The notes under the pieces are model-generated. The model was not told the DNA's origin. It worked only from the letters and a program-made list of their open reading frames with translations, and made no database searches. DNA of 64,000 bases from JAAXXJ01 sp964412455 (GTDB lineage: Bacteria; Nitrospirota; UBA9217): positions 43,445 through 107,444 of the forward strand of contig CAYPOT010000003.1 in NCBI GenBank assembly GCA_964412455.1, given 5' to 3'. Position numbers and translations under genes: made by a program. Position 1 is the stretch's first letter, and the number at the start of each line of letters is the position of its first letter. This document shows, one piece after another, positions 61,912 to 64,000 of this stretch.

Positions 61912-62334
61912 ATGCTTAAAAAACTGCAGCAAAAAGGTATGTTCTCGGGATTCAAGCGAACCCCCCAGCGGCTTTCTATCCTCGAGCACCTTGACGGAAA
62001 CACCTCTCATCCGTCGGCGGACGACATCTATCGCGTGGTGGCGAAGAAGAACCCCTCCATGTCCTTTGCGACGGTGTACAACACGCTGAACACCCTGGTC
62101 GAGGCCGGGGCCGTGCGTGAGCTCACCATCGATCCCGACCGGAAGCGGTACGACCCCGATACGAGCGCCCACCACCATCTTATATGCCTCGATTGCAGAA
62201 AGGTCGCCGACATTCCCGGGGACATTCCCGTAGAGGTCCCCCGCGGCGTGGCGAAGGACTTCACTATTTTCGGCAGCCACATCGAGTTCTACGGTCTTTG
62301 CACGGCCTGCAGGACGCGGAAAAAGAAGAAATAA
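61912..62334 (+). CDS. Fur-family regulator, PerR-like
   Basis: 140 residues. Winged helix (FKRTPQRLSILEHL, SADDIYRVVAKKNPSMSFATVYNTLNTLVEAG) and metal sites: RYDPDTSAHHHLICLDC and CTAC. The Asp in RYD sits where PerR has Asp85 (Fur has Glu), which suggests a peroxide sensor using Fe/Mn and histidine oxidation. The neighbours downstream, a flavodiiron protein and rubredoxin, are typical PerR targets. Basic tail RTRKKKK. Confidence 0.88.
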   Translation: MLKKLQQKGMFSGFKRTPQRLSILEHLDGNTSHPSADDIYRVVAKKNPSMSFATVYNTLNTLVEAGAVRELTIDPDRKRYDPDTSAHHHLICLDCRKVADIPGDIPVEVPRGVAKDFTIFGSHIEFYGLCTACRTRKKKK

Positions 62335-62442
62335 TCATACGTCGCAATCCCACGCTCCCCGCGATCGCCAACGGGACACCACGGCGCTGTCGCGGGGATT
62401 GCAGTCCTATCGCGGGTACGAGCGTACCGCAGGAGGTTTTCC

Positions 62443-63684
62443 ATGGGTTCCATCGAGATCAAACCCGGCATACATTGGGTCGGCGCCATCGACTGGGCGA
62501 TCCGCGATTTCCACGGCTACATCACGCCGAACGGCACGACCTATAACAACTACCTGATCCTTGACAAACACGTGACGCTCGTGGATTCGGTGAAGGAGGA
62601 CTTCACCGAATATACGATCGACAGCATCCGCGGTCTGGTGGACCCGGCCACGATCGAGAACGTGGTGATCAACCATATCGAGAACGACCATGCGTCGGGC
62701 ATCGGGAAGATCATGGAACTGACGCCGAAGGCCGTGATCTACATCACCGACCGGGGCAAGAAGGCGCTCGACCGGTTCTTCGATACGTCGAAGTGGACCT
62801 TCAAGATCGTCAAGACCGGGGACACGCTCTCTACCGGTACGAAGACCATCCAGTTCATCGAGACGCCCATGCTCCATTGGCCGGACTCCATGATGAGCTA
62901 CGTGAAGGAGGACAAGCTCCTGATCAGCCAGGACGCCTTCGGCCAGCACCTGGCGTCATCGGCCCGGTTCGACGATGAGTTCTGCGACCAGTATTCAGTG
63001 ACGTCCCTTGAGCACGCGGTGCGGGACTACTACGCGAACATCCTGATGCCCTTCGGCACCCTTATCAAGAGCAAGATCGCCGACATCCAGAAGCTGGGGC
63101 TGCAGATCGACATGATCGCGCCGGACCACGGGATCATCTGGCGAAAGGACCCCGGCAAGATCCTCAAGATGTACCTGGACATGGCGAACGACAAGGCGGA
63201 CCTCCGGGTCGTGATCGTCTACGACACCATGTGGCACAGCACCGAACACATGACGATCCCTCTCATGGAAGGCATCAAAGCGGCCGGCGTCGACGTGGAT
63301 GTGCTGAAGCTCCGGTCCACGCCCATGAGCGTGGCGATCAAGCGGGTCTGGGAATCACGGGCCATGCTCGTCGGCACGCCGACGCTCAACAACATCATGT
63401 TCCCGTCGGTGGCGGAATTCCTGCAGCATCTGCGCGGTCTTCGCCCGAAGAACCGTCTGGCGGGGGCGTTCGGCAGCTACGGTTGGGGCGGAGGCGCGGT
63501 AAAAGAGGCATACGAGAATTTTAAGAAAATGGGCCTCGAGGCGGTGGAGCCCGGCGTCGAAGTGATCTACCGGCCCAGCCCCGATGATGATAAAAAGTGC
63601 TTTGAGTTCGGGAAACAGTTCGCAGAAAAGACCATTGAGTACCACAAGAAGTTCAACGGTCAGCCTGCCCAGTGCAAACCCTGA
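62443..63684 (+). CDS. A-type flavodiiron protein (O2/NO reductase)
   Basis: 413 residues. Metallo-beta-lactamase-like diiron domain (1-250) with the ligand set HIENDHASG (H-x-E-x-D-H) and later His/Asp in MLHWPDS, SQDAFGQH and APDHG, then a flavodoxin domain (255-400: VIVYDTMWHSTEHM, GTPTLNNIMFPSV, GSYGWGGGAVK). Reduces O2 to water or NO to N2O with electrons from rubredoxin, encoded 73 bases downstream. CAGGAGG lies before the ATG. Confidence 0.95.
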   Translation: MGSIEIKPGIHWVGAIDWAIRDFHGYITPNGTTYNNYLILDKHVTLVDSVKEDFTEYTIDSIRGLVDPATIENVVINHIENDHASGIGKIMELTPKAVIYITDRGKKALDRFFDTSKWTFKIVKTGDTLSTGTKTIQFIETPMLHWPDSMMSYVKEDKLLISQDAFGQHLASSARFDDEFCDQYSVTSLEHAVRDYYANILMPFGTLIKSKIADIQKLGLQIDMIAPDHGIIWRKDPGKILKMYLDMANDKADLRVVIVYDTMWHSTEHMTIPLMEGIKAAGVDVDVLKLRSTPMSVAIKRVWESRAMLVGTPTLNNIMFPSVAEFLQHLRGLRPKNRLAGAFGSYGWGGGAVKEAYENFKKMGLEAVEPGVEVIYRPSPDDDKKCFEFGKQFAEKTIEYHKKFNGQPAQCKP

Positions 63685-63757
63685 CCGGATAAAACGAACA
63701 GGCAGCGGGACCGGACGACCGGCCCCCTGTTCCTACTCTTCTGAGGAGGTGGCGATC

Positions 63758-63886
63758 ATGTGGAGGTGTACCGTATGCGGGTATGTATATGACGAGGCGA
63801 AGGAAGGGAAAAAGTTCGAAGAGCTTCCCGATGACTGGACCTGCCCGGTGTGCAATGCGCCGAAGGAAGCGTTCGTGAAGATGTAA
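63758..63886 (+). CDS. rubredoxin, short form
   Basis: 42 residues. MWRCTVCGYVYDEAKEGKKF and DDWTCPVCNAPKEAF: one iron held by CxxC ... CxxC. It is about ten residues shorter than the usual rubredoxin, lacking the loop between the two knuckles, like the short rubredoxin of some desulfovibrios. GAGGAGG seven bases before the ATG. Likely electron donor to the flavodiiron protein. Confidence 0.94.
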   Translation: MWRCTVCGYVYDEAKEGKKFEELPDDWTCPVCNAPKEAFVKM

Positions 63887-63916
63887 GCGCGGGAAAGCAG
63901 ATCAGAGAATAAAAAA

Positions 63917-63945
63917 AGCCGGAGGATGATTCCTCCGGCTTTTTG
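63917..63945 (+). terminator. rho-independent terminator after rubredoxin
   Basis: 10-bp stem agccggagga / tcctccggct, 4-base loop, T-run (ttttt) and an A-run on the left, so it could serve both strands. Confidence 0.9.
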
Positions 63946-64000
63946 TTGGTATGCCAGGCATGACACTCTGCACTCTGGTGCAGGCTGATCAGATGTGGTG

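Overview
The window is a chromosomal segment of a GC-rich, anaerobic, sulfate-metabolising bacterium. The marker is one plus-strand block (17903-31399) of adk, sat, aprB, aprA, qmoA, qmoB, qmoC, a CBS-domain protein and hppA: the cytoplasmic activation and first reduction steps of dissimilatory sulfate reduction plus their quinone-linked electron input. With the A-type flavodiiron protein, short rubredoxin, ferredoxin-thioredoxin reductase subunit and split ATP synthase b/b' subunits, this fits a sulfate reducer of the Nitrospirota (Thermodesulfovibrio-like) or the former Deltaproteobacteria. I cannot decide between them from sequence alone.

Layout. 1-2543: end of a sigma-54 activator, a MNT/HEPN toxin-antitoxin-like pair with a strong, possibly leaderless promoter, and a small HTH protein. 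2544-3572: mostly non-coding, with a small membrane ORF and a fossil of a TolB-like propeller gene. 3573-10214 (minus): Ser/Thr kinase, FHA/VWA/zinc-ribbon proteins and a PP2C phosphatase. 10664-15946 (minus): a tight four-gene operon of diguanylate cyclase, P-loop ATPase fused to an anti-sigma-type kinase domain, STAS protein and GAF/HD-GYP phosphodiesterase. 16686-17285: XTP/dITP pyrophosphatase. 17903-31399: the sulfate-reduction block, with an IS4-family element (7-bp target duplication) between aprA and qmoA. 31674-45049: housekeeping and small redox genes (glutaredoxin-like proteins, FTR-like protein, two HD proteins, YkgJ protein, guaA, TauE/SafE permease, PhnD-like lipoprotein with a HAMP receptor, Slp lipoprotein, DUF1499, nadB). 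45223-48027: uvrA. 48095-53441: a visibly AT-richer, decaying defence island holding an EAL fragment, the start of a restriction enzyme, the tail of a lost TPR protein, a SEFIR-STAND-TPR gene split by an 8-bp tandem duplication, and a DUF488 pair with a second frameshift. 53475-55076: prfC. 55454-61757: F1 and stator genes of ATP synthase (b', b, delta, alpha, gamma, beta, epsilon). 61912-63886: PerR-like regulator, flavodiiron protein, rubredoxin.

How genes fit together. Sat makes APS and PPi; HppA recovers the PPi energy; AprBA reduces APS to sulfite and AMP with electrons from QmoABC; Adk rephosphorylates the AMP; ATP synthase closes the energy loop. A TauE/SafE-type permease could export sulfite, but that link is inference.

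A window-wide oddity is the intergenic DNA. Many gaps are filled with degenerate tandem repeats of about 7 bp in several unrelated families (TGCGGAG, CAGACAG, TTTGGGA, TAGCTCG, GGTAAGA), often as inverted pairs, and one array lies in frame inside guaA. No rRNA, tRNA or CRISPR array was recognised.
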